This document shows positions 24,869-33,005 of a DNA stretch of 64,000 nucleotides, piece by piece. The position numbers were made by a program, and so were the translations under genes. The notes under the pieces were generated by a model that saw only the letters and a list, made by a program, of their open reading frames with translations, was not told the origin of the DNA and made no database searches. Every line of letters begins with the position of its first letter. Positions within the stretch are counted from its first letter, which is position 1. Source of the stretch: Synechococcus sp. PROS-7-1 (GTDB taxonomy: Bacteria; Cyanobacteriota; Cyanobacteriia; PCC-6307; Cyanobiaceae); contig NZ_CP047945.1 in assembly GCF_014279795.1 (NCBI RefSeq), positions 2,190,572-2,254,571 of the forward strand, in the 5' to 3' direction.

Positions 24869-25303
24869 ATGAGCGTGCGTCTTTACATCGGCAATTTGCC
24901 GCAGAATTTTGAAAGCAAAGAGCTTGAAGCTCAGCTCACCAGCGTGGGGGAAGGCGTCCGCTTCAAAGCTGTTTTCGACAGGGAGACCGGAGCTTGTCGT
25001 GGTTTTGGCTTCGCCAACATCGATGATGAGAAAGTCGCCGATGCTGTGATCGAACAGTTCAACGGAAAGGAGTTCAACGGCAACGCCCTTCGTGTCGAAC
25101 GCTCTGAACGACGCGACAACAACAGTGGTGGTGGTCGTCGCCCCGGTCAGAACGGGGGAGGTCATGCTCCTGGCTCAGCCCGCAAGGCTGTCAATAAAGT
25201 GGTCCACAGCGATGCAAAAGCTGAGGACGGCCCTGATCCTCGCTGGGCAGGAGAACTCGCCAAACTCAAGGATTTACTCGGGAATCAAAAAACAGCCGTT
25301 TGA
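24869..25303 (+). CDS. RRM-type RNA-binding protein
   Basis: 144-aa protein with one RNA recognition motif (residues 1-80): RNP2 LYIGNLP and RNP1 CRGFGFAN. A Gly/Arg/Asn-rich linker (NNSGGGRRPGQNGGG) and a short C-terminal helix (WAGELAKLKDLLG) follow. Cyanobacterial Rbp proteins of this form bind mRNA and several respond to cold or help locate photosystem mRNAs. It is monocistronic with its own terminator. Confidence 0.93.
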   Translation: MSVRLYIGNLPQNFESKELEAQLTSVGEGVRFKAVFDRETGACRGFGFANIDDEKVADAVIEQFNGKEFNGNALRVERSERRDNNSGGGRRPGQNGGGHAPGSARKAVNKVVHSDAKAEDGPDPRWAGELAKLKDLLGNQKTAV

Positions 25304-25326
25304 AGATTTCATCTTCTCAGTAGTTC

Positions 25327-25352
25327 AAAAGGCCCGGAAGAGGGCCTTTTTT
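25327..25352. terminator. Bidirectional terminator
   Basis: AAAAGGCCC with GGGCCTTTTTT around a 6-nt loop, between convergent genes ending at 25303 (+) and 25385 (-). T-runs exist on both strands. Confidence 0.85.
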
Positions 25353-25384
25353 AATGACTTACCACAAAAGAAAGGGACAGTGCC

Positions 25385-25561
25385 TCAAGGAATGAGGGCA
25401 GCAATTGCGATCACGCCTCCAAAAATACCGAGAAACAAAAAACCCATTTTTGTCATGTTGGACTCATGGTCGTCCACGCCTTCATCGATGGCATCCTTCA
25501 TTTCAGCCCTGAAGGAATCCATCGCCTGATCCATTTCGCTATCCGCTGGTTTTTGTGACAT
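25385..25561 (-). CDS. Small single-span membrane protein
   Basis: 58-aa protein. An acidic, Met-rich N-terminal half (SEMDQAMDSFRAEMKDAIDE) is followed by one C-terminal membrane helix (GFLFLGIFGGVIAIAALIP). I do not recognise a family. The amphipathic-then-hydrophobic layout is protein-like and ends next to a proper terminator, but no good ribosome site precedes the ATG. It is downstream of and on the same strand as the cNMP-binding protein (64 nt), which ends in a similar membrane tail; they may work together (inference). Confidence 0.65.
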   Translation of the reverse strand: MSQKPADSEMDQAMDSFRAEMKDAIDEGVDDHESNMTKMGFLFLGIFGGVIAIAALIP

Positions 25562-25625
25562 GGGAGAGAGGGGTCAAAGGGAAAGAAAGTCAAACTGTGC
25601 TGTGCTGCGCCTGGCTGGCCTGGGA

Positions 25626-26144
25626 TTAAGCCCTGTGGAAGAACCAATAGGAGCCAACAGCGAGAACAACCAACAAAATAATTGGCACAGCGATCGCAGC
25701 CATTCCATTGTGGCTCTTGAGGACCCTGGATTCGTGGGCGACGACCGCATCACGAATGCTCACATGCATTTCCTCTCTTAGACGCTCGAGGTCAGAATCA
25801 ATCGAGGCGTCATCGTAAAGAGATCGAAGATGTTCAAAAGTCGACTTTCCAAGGATCAGACTCTTCTCGGGCTTCTCATAAAGGATCTCCATGAGCTCTT
25901 CTTTCGGAATCTCAACGATCTGGCATGACCTTGCAGCACGCGCATTGGCAATGCGAGGTCGACTATCAATGATCTCAACCTCCCCAAAGACGTGCCCAGG
26001 CCCATGGGTCTCGTCCACGCCCTCCCCGGTCTCCGGATAGAGCGTGGTCATCTCCACGGATCCGGATTTCACTAGATAGATGGCTGAGCTGTCTTGATCA
26101 GCCTTGTAGATGTAATCGCCCTGTTCAACCGCAAACCTGCGCAT
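25626..26144 (-). CDS. Cyclic-nucleotide-binding domain protein with C-terminal membrane anchor
   Basis: 172-aa protein. A CRP/CAP-type nucleotide-binding barrel (about 5-110: GDYIYKADQDSSAIYLVKSGSVEMT, phosphate cassette GHVFGEVEIIDSRPRIANARA) is followed by a charged helix (about 110-143) and a terminal hydrophobic helix (about 147-168). It has no DNA-binding domain, so it is not a CRP regulator. It looks like a tail-anchored receptor; ligand (cAMP or cGMP) and output are unknown. Divergent from devBCA across about 78 nt. Confidence 0.85.
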   Translation of the reverse strand: MRRFAVEQGDYIYKADQDSSAIYLVKSGSVEMTTLYPETGEGVDETHGPGHVFGEVEIIDSRPRIANARAARSCQIVEIPKEELMEILYEKPEKSLILGKSTFEHLRSLYDDASIDSDLERLREEMHVSIRDAVVAHESRVLKSHNGMAAIAVPIILLVVLAVGSYWFFHRA

Positions 26145-26222
26145 GGGAACTCAAGGAAATTTCGACCACCTTATCCAGGCATGCATTAGGGTGCAGCGCC
26201 ATTGGAAATCCGTGTTTCAACG

Positions 26223-27125
26223 ATGACAGAGCAGCCCGCACGACGCGGCGTCATCCGCGGCACGTTGATCACGCTTGGGGTTGTTGCCGTTGGCGCGCTT
26301 GGCTGGACGGCTTTCAAACCCAAGCCCACGCCCAAACCCGTGGTGAGTCGTCCTCAGCAGGTCACGGCCCTCGGACGCCTGATGCCCGAGGGAGGCCTGG
26401 TGCCGCTCTCAATCCCCGCCGGAACAGCAGGGGGCAACGAAGTGGTTCAGCAATGGTTTGCGGGAGAGGGAGACCCCATTCGCAAGGGTCAAGCGCTCGT
26501 CAGGCTCAGCAGCTTTCAGGAGCTGCAGGCCGCTGTCGTCCAAGCCCAGTCCAAGCTTCAATCCACTGGAGCTTTGCTGCCGTTCCTCAAGATCAGCCAG
26601 AGCCGAGGCAAGGAGCTGTTTCAGGGAGGTGCAATCTCGGAAGAGGAGCTTGCAAAAACAACCGCAAGCATTTTGGAAAAGCAAGCTGACGTTGAGGGAG
26701 CTCGCGCATCCCTTGTTCAAGCCCAAAGCCAGTTGAAAGCCGCGGAGGTTCGCTCACCACTGGATGGTCGCCTAATCAGGATTTACAGCTGGCCAGGGAT
26801 GAAGGAGAGCGAGGAAGGGCTTGCAGTCGTGGGCCGCACAGGGTCAATGCAAGCCTGGGTCCAGGTCTTCCAGACAGACGTTGAGCGTTTACGGATCGGA
26901 CAGAAAGCCTCGATCACCGCTGAGACAGGCGGTTTTCCCGGAAAAGTTCAGGGCACACTCAAGTCCATTATCGGCAAGGTCTCAGAACGTGATTTGTTTG
27001 CGGTCGCGGCCAACAACGATGTCAATGCACGGGTGGTTCTCGTGAAACTCGATCTCGAGCCGAGCCCTGACCTCCAATTGGATCGTCTCAGCGGCCTCAA
27101 TGTGACAGCGCGCTTCGAGCCATGA
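26223..27125 (+). CDS. devB: DevB-type membrane fusion protein of an ABC exporter
   Basis: About 300-aa HlyD-family periplasmic adaptor. It has an N-terminal membrane anchor (VIRGTLITLGVVAVGALGW), a lipoyl half-motif (GGNEVVQQWFAGEGDPIRKGQALVRL), a coiled-coil hairpin (about 105-170), the second lipoyl half (VRSPLDGRLIRIYSWPG) and a beta domain. It links the DevCA inner-membrane transporter to a TolC-like channel. No outer-membrane channel gene adjoins; a TolC gene exists 7 kb away at 33849. ATG 26223 chosen over 26202. Confidence 0.85.
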   Translation: MTEQPARRGVIRGTLITLGVVAVGALGWTAFKPKPTPKPVVSRPQQVTALGRLMPEGGLVPLSIPAGTAGGNEVVQQWFAGEGDPIRKGQALVRLSSFQELQAAVVQAQSKLQSTGALLPFLKISQSRGKELFQGGAISEEELAKTTASILEKQADVEGARASLVQAQSQLKAAEVRSPLDGRLIRIYSWPGMKESEEGLAVVGRTGSMQAWVQVFQTDVERLRIGQKASITAETGGFPGKVQGTLKSIIGKVSERDLFAVAANNDVNARVVLVKLDLEPSPDLQLDRLSGLNVTARFEP

Positions 27126-28321
27126 CACGCGGTGGGGGATGGAAATCGCGGCTGAACTGGCACGATCTGCCTTTGGCTTGGCTGCAGCTAAAACGCCAGC
27201 CGGTCCGTTACCTGGTTGCCGTCACCGGGATCGGTTTCGCTGCATTGCTGATGTACATGCAGCTCGGCTTTCAGTCCGGTTTGCTAAAAAGCGCCACCAC
27301 GTTTTACAACGCGCTCGACACCGACCTGGTACTGATTAGCCCTGCCACCGTCAACAGCGGCAGTTACCAACAGTTCCCACAATCCCAGCTGTTTCAAGCC
27401 CTAGGCCTACGCGGCATCAAGGAAACCATTCCTCTTTACATTGCCAACATCAACGCTCAACAGCTTGGCGGGGTCAAACCAACGTCGCTGCGGATGATCG
27501 GCTACGACCCTGATCTCACGGTCTTGAATGTTCCCGAGATCAACGCACAAAGCGATCAGCTCAAAACGCCGGGATTTGTTCTCTTCGACACACTCGGCAT
27601 TGCCATCAAAACAGGCCCTGTAGGCAAAACCTTTAAGGCCGATGGTCCACTCGACATGATTTTGTCCAACTTCGAGAAGACCTTCCGCATCAAGGGGCTA
27701 TTCCAACTGGGTTCAACCTTTGTTGCAGACAGCAATTTGATTGGTAGTGAGGCGACAGCCTTACAGCTTGCGTCAAGACAAATCAACCTTGGCGAAATTT
27801 CCTTAGGGCTAGTTCGAGTCAACAATCAATCCGAAATACCCAGAATCCAGAGAGACTTAAAATCGCTTTATGGAAATGAGCTACAGGTCCTCACCAAACC
27901 AGAGCTAATCAGCCAAGAGCGGGACTATTGGAATAATGTTTCGTCTTTTGGCGTCATTTTCGGTTTCGGAACAATCATGGGACTTCTCGTGGGAGGTGTG
28001 GTTGTTTACCAAGTGCTCTATACCGATGTCAGCGATCACCTCAAGGAGTACGCCACGCTCAAAGCCATGGGATTTTCCGATCAATTTATTTTGATCGTAG
28101 TCATCCAGGAAGCAGTCCTCCTCGGAGCTTCCGCATTCATCCCCGCGACGATTCTCAGTGCCATTCTCTACGCAGCGCTGACAGCAGTATCCGGCATCCA
28201 ATTACAAATGACTTTTGACAAATCTCTGCTGGTTGGCGCACTCACCATCAGCGTCTGCGCCATTGCATCCGCCATCGCAATCCGCAAATTGAGCGATGCC
28301 GATCCGGCGTCTGTTTTCTGA
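27122..28321 (+). CDS. devC: DevC-type ABC exporter permease
   Basis: 399-aa FtsX/MacB-like permease: one N-terminal membrane helix, a large periplasmic domain (about 60-265) and three C-terminal helices. ATGA overlap with devB at 27122-27125. In heterocyst-forming species DevBCA exports envelope glycolipids; this organism type does not form heterocysts, so the cargo here is unknown, possibly a lipid or glycolipid. Confidence 0.87.
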   Translation: MTRGGGWKSRLNWHDLPLAWLQLKRQPVRYLVAVTGIGFAALLMYMQLGFQSGLLKSATTFYNALDTDLVLISPATVNSGSYQQFPQSQLFQALGLRGIKETIPLYIANINAQQLGGVKPTSLRMIGYDPDLTVLNVPEINAQSDQLKTPGFVLFDTLGIAIKTGPVGKTFKADGPLDMILSNFEKTFRIKGLFQLGSTFVADSNLIGSEATALQLASRQINLGEISLGLVRVNNQSEIPRIQRDLKSLYGNELQVLTKPELISQERDYWNNVSSFGVIFGFGTIMGLLVGGVVVYQVLYTDVSDHLKEYATLKAMGFSDQFILIVVIQEAVLLGASAFIPATILSAILYAALTAVSGIQLQMTFDKSLLVGALTISVCAIASAIAIRKLSDADPASVF

Positions 28322-28327
28322 ATTTTT

Positions 28328-29053
28328 ATGCAGAACCCCTCTCCGAACACACCAGTGATCCGAACGGAGAACCTTTGTCACAGCTATGGCAAAGGGGAGT
28401 TGCGGACCCAAATCCTGCACGATCTGACATTCGATGTGCGCCGTGGTGAAATCACCCTGTTGGTCGGCCCCTCAGGCAGCGGAAAGAGCACGCTCCTGAC
28501 CCTGATTGGAGCCCTTAGATCGGTAGAAGAAGGATCAATTCAAGTTCTTGGCCAGGAACTGAACGGTGCTGATGAAACGGTATTGATGCAGACACGGCGG
28601 AGGATCGGCTTCATCTTCCAAAGCCACAACCTGGTGTCTTCACTGACCGTGCTGCAGAACGTACAAATCCTGCTTCAGCTCACGGAACCGCAACCGCAGA
28701 AGCGCCGTGACAAGGCCGTAGCCTTACTGGAGGCTGTGGGACTGAGCCACCGGCTGCATCATTTCCCCGAAGAACTGTCAGGAGGTCAGCGACAGCGGGT
28801 GGCGATTGCTAGGGCTCTTGCCCCCGAACCCGAATTGGTGCTTGCGGACGAGCCGACAGCATCCCTCGACAGCCGGTCTGGCCAGGATGTAGTGGAACTT
28901 CTCGGTAACCTCTGCCGCGATCGTGGCAGTGCTGTACTCCTGGTGACACACGATCTCAGACTGCTCAATGACGCTGACCGCATCTGGGCCATTGAAGATG
29001 GCCGCGTCAAAGCGTGGACTGAATCCAGCGGCAATGTCGTGCAGACTCACTGA
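28328..29053 (+). CDS. devA: DevA-type ABC exporter ATPase
   Basis: 241-aa ATPase of the MacB/LolD class: Walker A GPSGSGKST, Q-loop FQSHNL, signature LSGGQRQRVAIARALA, Walker B LVLADEP, switch His VTHD. It starts 6 nt after devC and completes the exporter. Confidence 0.9.
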   Translation: MQNPSPNTPVIRTENLCHSYGKGELRTQILHDLTFDVRRGEITLLVGPSGSGKSTLLTLIGALRSVEEGSIQVLGQELNGADETVLMQTRRRIGFIFQSHNLVSSLTVLQNVQILLQLTEPQPQKRRDKAVALLEAVGLSHRLHHFPEELSGGQRQRVAIARALAPEPELVLADEPTASLDSRSGQDVVELLGNLCRDRGSAVLLVTHDLRLLNDADRIWAIEDGRVKAWTESSGNVVQTH

Positions 29054-29073
29054 GCCGCATTAAGGTCCCAACC

Positions 29074-30039
29074 GTGCCCGCCAGTGCCACTGCAGCCGTC
29101 TTCCCTGATCACTGGATCAAGGAAGGAACCTGGAAGAACCACAGGATCAGCTGGATTGCGACAGACCATCGTGATGGTGAGAGGACAGCGCTCCTCATTC
29201 ACGGTTTCGGGGCCTGCAAAGAACACTGGCGACACAACGTGAAGGCCCTGACTGGGGAACACCAGGTTGTCGCTCTCGACTTGCTGGGCTTTGGATCGAG
29301 CGACAAGCCACCTTCAATCCTTGAAGGGGAACAACCCATTCCTGAGGGTGTGCGCTACAGCATCGACCTCTGGGCCAATCAGGTGGTGGATTTCATTGCG
29401 CACCAAGGGCTCACTGGTGTTGATCTGATTGGCAATTCGATTGGTGGAGTCGTCGCACTTCGCGCCGCCGAAATCCTTGAGGAACGCGACCAACCTGCAG
29501 CAATGGTTGTGCTGATCGACTGTGCTCAGCGTGCGATCGACGACAAACGCGTTTCGGAACAACCACCTTTCAGAGCCTTCAGTCGCCCCCTGCTGAAACA
29601 ACTCGTACGGCAACGCTGGCTGACACGCTCCCTTTTTCTGAGCCTGGCACGACCCGGGGTGATCAGAAGAGTTCTTCAGTTGGCTTACCCCACTGGAGCT
29701 TCGGTGGACGACACTCTGGTGGAGGTTCTTCACCGAGCAGCACGCAGTCCAGGAGCGACTGAATCCTTTCGCGGTTTCATTAACCTCTTCAATGACCATC
29801 TCGCACCTGATGTTCTTCAGAGAATCCAAACACCGGTGAAGATGATCTGGGGAGAAGCCGATCCCTGGGAGCCACTCAGCCAGGCTCAACAGTGGACGCG
29901 TTACGCATCCGTACGCGAACTCGCGATCATTCCATCTCTGGGCCACTGCCCGCACGATGAGGGACCTGAACAGGTCAATCCCGTCCTGCAGCGAATGCTC
30001 AACCCCAATGGCAGTCCTGCCGAGGAGCTTAACTCTTGA
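29074..30039 (+). CDS. Alpha/beta-fold hydrolase
   Basis: 321-aa hydrolase. Oxyanion region is LLIHGFGACKEHWRHN, nucleophile Ser in LIGNSIGGVVALRAA (about residue 128), acidic residue in MIWGEADPWEP and His in SLGHCPHDEGPEQVN. The GNSIGG elbow and overall layout resemble pheophytinase/chlorophyll dephytylase-like plastid and cyanobacterial hydrolases, but the substrate is not proven. GTG start 21 nt after devA; its stop overlaps the MFS start. Confidence 0.8.
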   Translation: MPASATAAVFPDHWIKEGTWKNHRISWIATDHRDGERTALLIHGFGACKEHWRHNVKALTGEHQVVALDLLGFGSSDKPPSILEGEQPIPEGVRYSIDLWANQVVDFIAHQGLTGVDLIGNSIGGVVALRAAEILEERDQPAAMVVLIDCAQRAIDDKRVSEQPPFRAFSRPLLKQLVRQRWLTRSLFLSLARPGVIRRVLQLAYPTGASVDDTLVEVLHRAARSPGATESFRGFINLFNDHLAPDVLQRIQTPVKMIWGEADPWEPLSQAQQWTRYASVRELAIIPSLGHCPHDEGPEQVNPVLQRMLNPNGSPAEELNS

Positions 30040-31229
30040 ACAAAAAAATCCTTCTCGTCCTCTGCCTCGTGGTGGCAGTGGATGCCGCCAGCTTCGGCCT
30101 GCTGCTGCCTGTCGTGCCGTTCTTCGTGCATCAGCTCACCGGCTCCTTCAACGCCATCGCTGTGACCAGTGTCACGGCGACCTACTCAGGCCTGCAATTC
30201 ATCGGCGCACCGGTGATCGGACGTTTGTCCGACCGATGGGGGCGGCGCAGTGTTCTGACGGTCACCGTGGCCATCAGTGCGGTCGCTTTGATCGGTCAGG
30301 CACTCTCCACCTCGCTTCTGATCCTTCTGTTGTTCTCTGGCTTGAATGGCGCATCCTCCGGTGTCTTTGCAATCTCCCAGGCGCTGGTTGCTGACACCGT
30401 CGAGGATCGCAATCAGCGCACCGTTGGATTCGGAGCCATCGGTGCAGCTCTGGGACTTGGCTTCATCATCGGCCCTGGCATCGGTGGGGCACTCGGGGCC
30501 ATTGATCCACGCTTTCCCTTTTTTGTGGCATCAGCTTTTTGCCTGCTGAATGTTGTCTTGATTCGCCTTTATCTCCCAAAAGCGTCGAAGCCCAAACAAC
30601 CCATCACCTCCCAAGAAAAAGCGACGAATCCTTTATTCACCCGAGGGGACCATCGCCTAAAAAAGCTCATCAGCATCTATTTTCTCTTCTATCTGGGCTT
30701 CAGTGCCTTTTCGGGAATCTTCGTACTGGCAGCCAAAGAACGGTTCAACTGGGGGCCGCAACCCACCTCCCTGGTGCTCGTGTATGTCGGAGTGGTTGCC
30801 GTCGTTGTACAGGGTGCATTGTTACCTCGCCTACTGAAAGCCATTCGTCCCGACAAGCTCTCGATCATCGGGCTCAGCCTTGTTGCCGTGGCAATGCTGG
30901 GAGTATCCGTCATCAGCGAAGGACGTGATCTTTATGCCACCCAACTCTTGTTTGCGGGGGGCGTGGGACTCAGCACCCCTGGCCTGCGCTCGGCAATGTC
31001 CCTATGCGTCAACGAAAATCAACAGGGAGTCCTCGGAGGCATGACCCAGTCGGTGGTGAGTCTGACGTCCCTGATCGGGCCCTTGCTTGCAGGACAAATG
31101 TATGAATCAGCAGGCTACGGAGCCACGTTCCAGACTCAAGCTGTTCTGGTGTTCGTTGCGGTCGGTCTGTTGGCCTCCATGCCAAGACTGCCGGCTGATC
31201 CTCAGGCTGTAAAAACACCCTCGGCATAA
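30036..31229 (+). CDS. Major facilitator superfamily transporter
   Basis: 397-aa transporter with 12 predicted helices; loop 2-3 motif is GRLSDRWGRRSV and motif C-like segment GAALGLGFIIGPGIGGALG (antiporter type, as in tetracycline/multidrug exporters). TTG start overlaps the hydrolase stop by 4 nt. Substrate unknown. Last 28 nt overlap the convergent VOC gene. Confidence 0.88.
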   Translation: MNKKILLVLCLVVAVDAASFGLLLPVVPFFVHQLTGSFNAIAVTSVTATYSGLQFIGAPVIGRLSDRWGRRSVLTVTVAISAVALIGQALSTSLLILLLFSGLNGASSGVFAISQALVADTVEDRNQRTVGFGAIGAALGLGFIIGPGIGGALGAIDPRFPFFVASAFCLLNVVLIRLYLPKASKPKQPITSQEKATNPLFTRGDHRLKKLISIYFLFYLGFSAFSGIFVLAAKERFNWGPQPTSLVLVYVGVVAVVVQGALLPRLLKAIRPDKLSIIGLSLVAVAMLGVSVISEGRDLYATQLLFAGGVGLSTPGLRSAMSLCVNENQQGVLGGMTQSVVSLTSLIGPLLAGQMYESAGYGATFQTQAVLVFVAVGLLASMPRLPADPQAVKTPSA

Positions 31230-31618
31230 CCGATCAACTCAATCTGGTGACCATCGGGATCTGACAGAAAAAGAGCTCGGCAGCGGGGGCCGTAATCAAA
31301 AGCTGTGATCGAGAGGCCTTGCGATTCGAGCCTCGTCTGAACGTCGTCGAGGCAGGCATAGGTGATGCGAAATGCCACATGGCGCATCGCCACAGTGCTG
31401 TGGTCAGGCACAGGCTTGAGCTGAGCACTGTCCGCGGGAAAGAGATTCAAATAGTTGCCTTCAGCAACCCGCAGTAGAAAAGGCGGTCCTTGCTGCAGAC
31501 CTTCCATTGCAGCAGGCTTGAAGCCCAGCACGTCCTCATACCAGCGCATGGATCGTTGGGGATCACTGACGGTGAGAGCGACGTGATCAAGGGCTTCGAT
31601 CGGAAGAGAAGAGGCCAT
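31202..31618 (-). CDS. VOC (glyoxalase/dioxygenase) family protein
   Basis: 138-aa metal-dependent fold of two beta-alpha-beta3 modules: LDHVALTVSDPQRSMRWYEDVLGF and RHVAFRITYACLDDVQTRL, ending LFLSDPDGHQIELIGY. Metal ligands are likely His in DHVAL and RHVAF and Glu in QIELI. Could be a lactoylglutathione-lyase-like enzyme or a detoxification protein; substrate unknown. Confidence 0.85.
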   Translation of the reverse strand: MASSLPIEALDHVALTVSDPQRSMRWYEDVLGFKPAAMEGLQQGPPFLLRVAEGNYLNLFPADSAQLKPVPDHSTVAMRHVAFRITYACLDDVQTRLESQGLSITAFDYGPRCRALFLSDPDGHQIELIGYAEGVFTA

Positions 31619-31664
31619 GGCTTAGGCAGTGAACAATGGGAGGTCAACAACAGCGGAAGGTCGA

Positions 31665-32714
31665 TTACCGAAAGAGTCCGGCATCGCGCTTTTCTCTCAA
31701 CATGCGGCGAAGGGCAAGGGTTGAGACATCGCTGGCGACCAGGAGATCGCCATGTCCATCGAGATCAGGAATCAGAGGCCTGAGGGTCTCAACCGTCCGT
31801 TGATCTTCAGCCATGAAACGGTCGACACGACCGCGCGCATTGCTGTCAGCCAGAGGACTGCGCAAAAAAGAACGGAAGTGACGCCAGAGATTGCGGGTTG
31901 TGGTCCCATCAACTGGAACGTGGGCCGTGAGGAGTGAGATCTGGAAATCACCGAAGACCACGCGAACCAGAGACACATTCGCCAGCCAGAGCTGGATGTG
32001 TTGTTCCCCGCCGTCATCAGAGGAGATTGAGGATCCTTGCTCATCACCTTGGTTGAACCAAGCGCGCAATCCTCGGCCCTGATCAGCGCGATAGTGACGG
32101 TCACGAGGGGCCAGAACCCTCTCGTAAACACTATCGTCCTTCGCCCACTGCTCAACGGGCATCAGCTGGTCCGGTGCCATCGCCCCGAAGCTGCCACTGT
32201 GCACAAACGGCGCATGGGTGAGGTCCATGAAAGCCTCAAGGACCCTCATCCAGTGGGCCTGCCACTCAACAGAGCCTTCGAGAGAACGCCAGGAGCGATC
32301 TCCATCCTCCGGGACAGGACCAACCTTCGGTAAAGGGGGCAACTCTTCGGAAGAGGACCGTGCGTCAGGATCCCACCAGATCCAGATAAAGCCAACCGAC
32401 TCATGACAGTGGAGTGAGGACGCTTGTGCCCGCCGAGGGATGGACTGCGAGCTGTCTTGGGCTGGGATCTTGCTGCAGTGGCCATCCGCCTGATAACACC
32501 AGCCGTGATAAGGGCATGCCAAGCCCTGTTCACCCACGAGTCCTGCACTGAGGCTCGCTCCCTTGTGCGGGCAGCGGTCAAACAGGACAGAAAGCTGGCC
32601 ATCAGGAGCTCTCCAGATAGCAAACGCCTGACCGTGGAAGTCAAGACGGCGCACAGATCCCGCGGGAACCGCGGATGAATGCTCAACGGCGTACCAGGAG
32701 CGAGTCAGCTGCAT
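31665..32714 (-). CDS. Rieske [2Fe-2S] oxygenase, PaO/CAO-like
   Basis: 349-aa oxygenase. N-terminal Rieske domain has DRCPHKGASLSAG and LACPYHGWCY (C-x-H ... C-x2-H cluster ligands at about residues 47-69). The catalytic part has EAFMDLTHAPFVHSGSFG, whose Asp and two His fit the mononuclear iron site. Plant relatives act on chlorophyll breakdown products or chlorophyllide; the cyanobacterial substrate is not known. Last gene of the minus-strand run starting at crtP, 12 nt after the 92-aa ORF, which suggests a pigment-related role. Confidence 0.87.
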   Translation of the reverse strand: MQLTRSWYAVEHSSAVPAGSVRRLDFHGQAFAIWRAPDGQLSVLFDRCPHKGASLSAGLVGEQGLACPYHGWCYQADGHCSKIPAQDSSQSIPRRAQASSLHCHESVGFIWIWWDPDARSSSEELPPLPKVGPVPEDGDRSWRSLEGSVEWQAHWMRVLEAFMDLTHAPFVHSGSFGAMAPDQLMPVEQWAKDDSVYERVLAPRDRHYRADQGRGLRAWFNQGDEQGSSISSDDGGEQHIQLWLANVSLVRVVFGDFQISLLTAHVPVDGTTTRNLWRHFRSFLRSPLADSNARGRVDRFMAEDQRTVETLRPLIPDLDGHGDLLVASDVSTLALRRMLREKRDAGLFR

Positions 32715-32726
32715 GGTGGTGATGGC

Positions 32727-33005
32727 TTAAGAACCGAGATGGGTTTTCCAGACGTCGGAATCCGGGGAGGACATGAACCAGCGCCGATCCTGCAAAGCCC
32801 TGAGAAGGCTAATAGCAGACTCGCTCTCTAAAGCCAGACCCCAATCGGAGTCAAGACATTGACGAAGTTCGGCAGTGGAAAGTCCACGCCGCAAACCCTT
32901 TTTGAGCAGACGGCGGAGAGGGGGATGATCAAGCTGAACCATGAGTGCCATGGTGAGAGGCCCGCTGGGCAGCGCCTCCAAGTCAAGGGAAGCCCCTTCA
33001 GTCAT
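32727..33005 (-). CDS. Unknown 92-residue protein coupled to the ParA-like ATPase
   Basis: Opens at ATG 33005, overlapping the parA stop by 4 nt (ATGA), so translation is coupled. Sequence includes HPPLRRLLKKGLRRGLSTAELRQCL and ALESESAISLLRALQDRRW, a basic helical protein perhaps with a winged-helix-like core. No family recognised. Partner genes of ParA ATPases are often small basic proteins encoded next to them, so it may be the cognate partner (inference). Confidence 0.72.
   Translation of the reverse strand: MTEGASLDLEALPSGPLTMALMVQLDHPPLRRLLKKGLRRGLSTAELRQCLDSDWGLALESESAISLLRALQDRRWFMSSPDSDVWKTHLGS

Noticed and set aside
25685-25700. GCGATCGC octamer (HIP1)
   Set aside because: I noticed only this occurrence, inside a coding region. 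A lone copy says nothing; the repeat is only informative when abundant.
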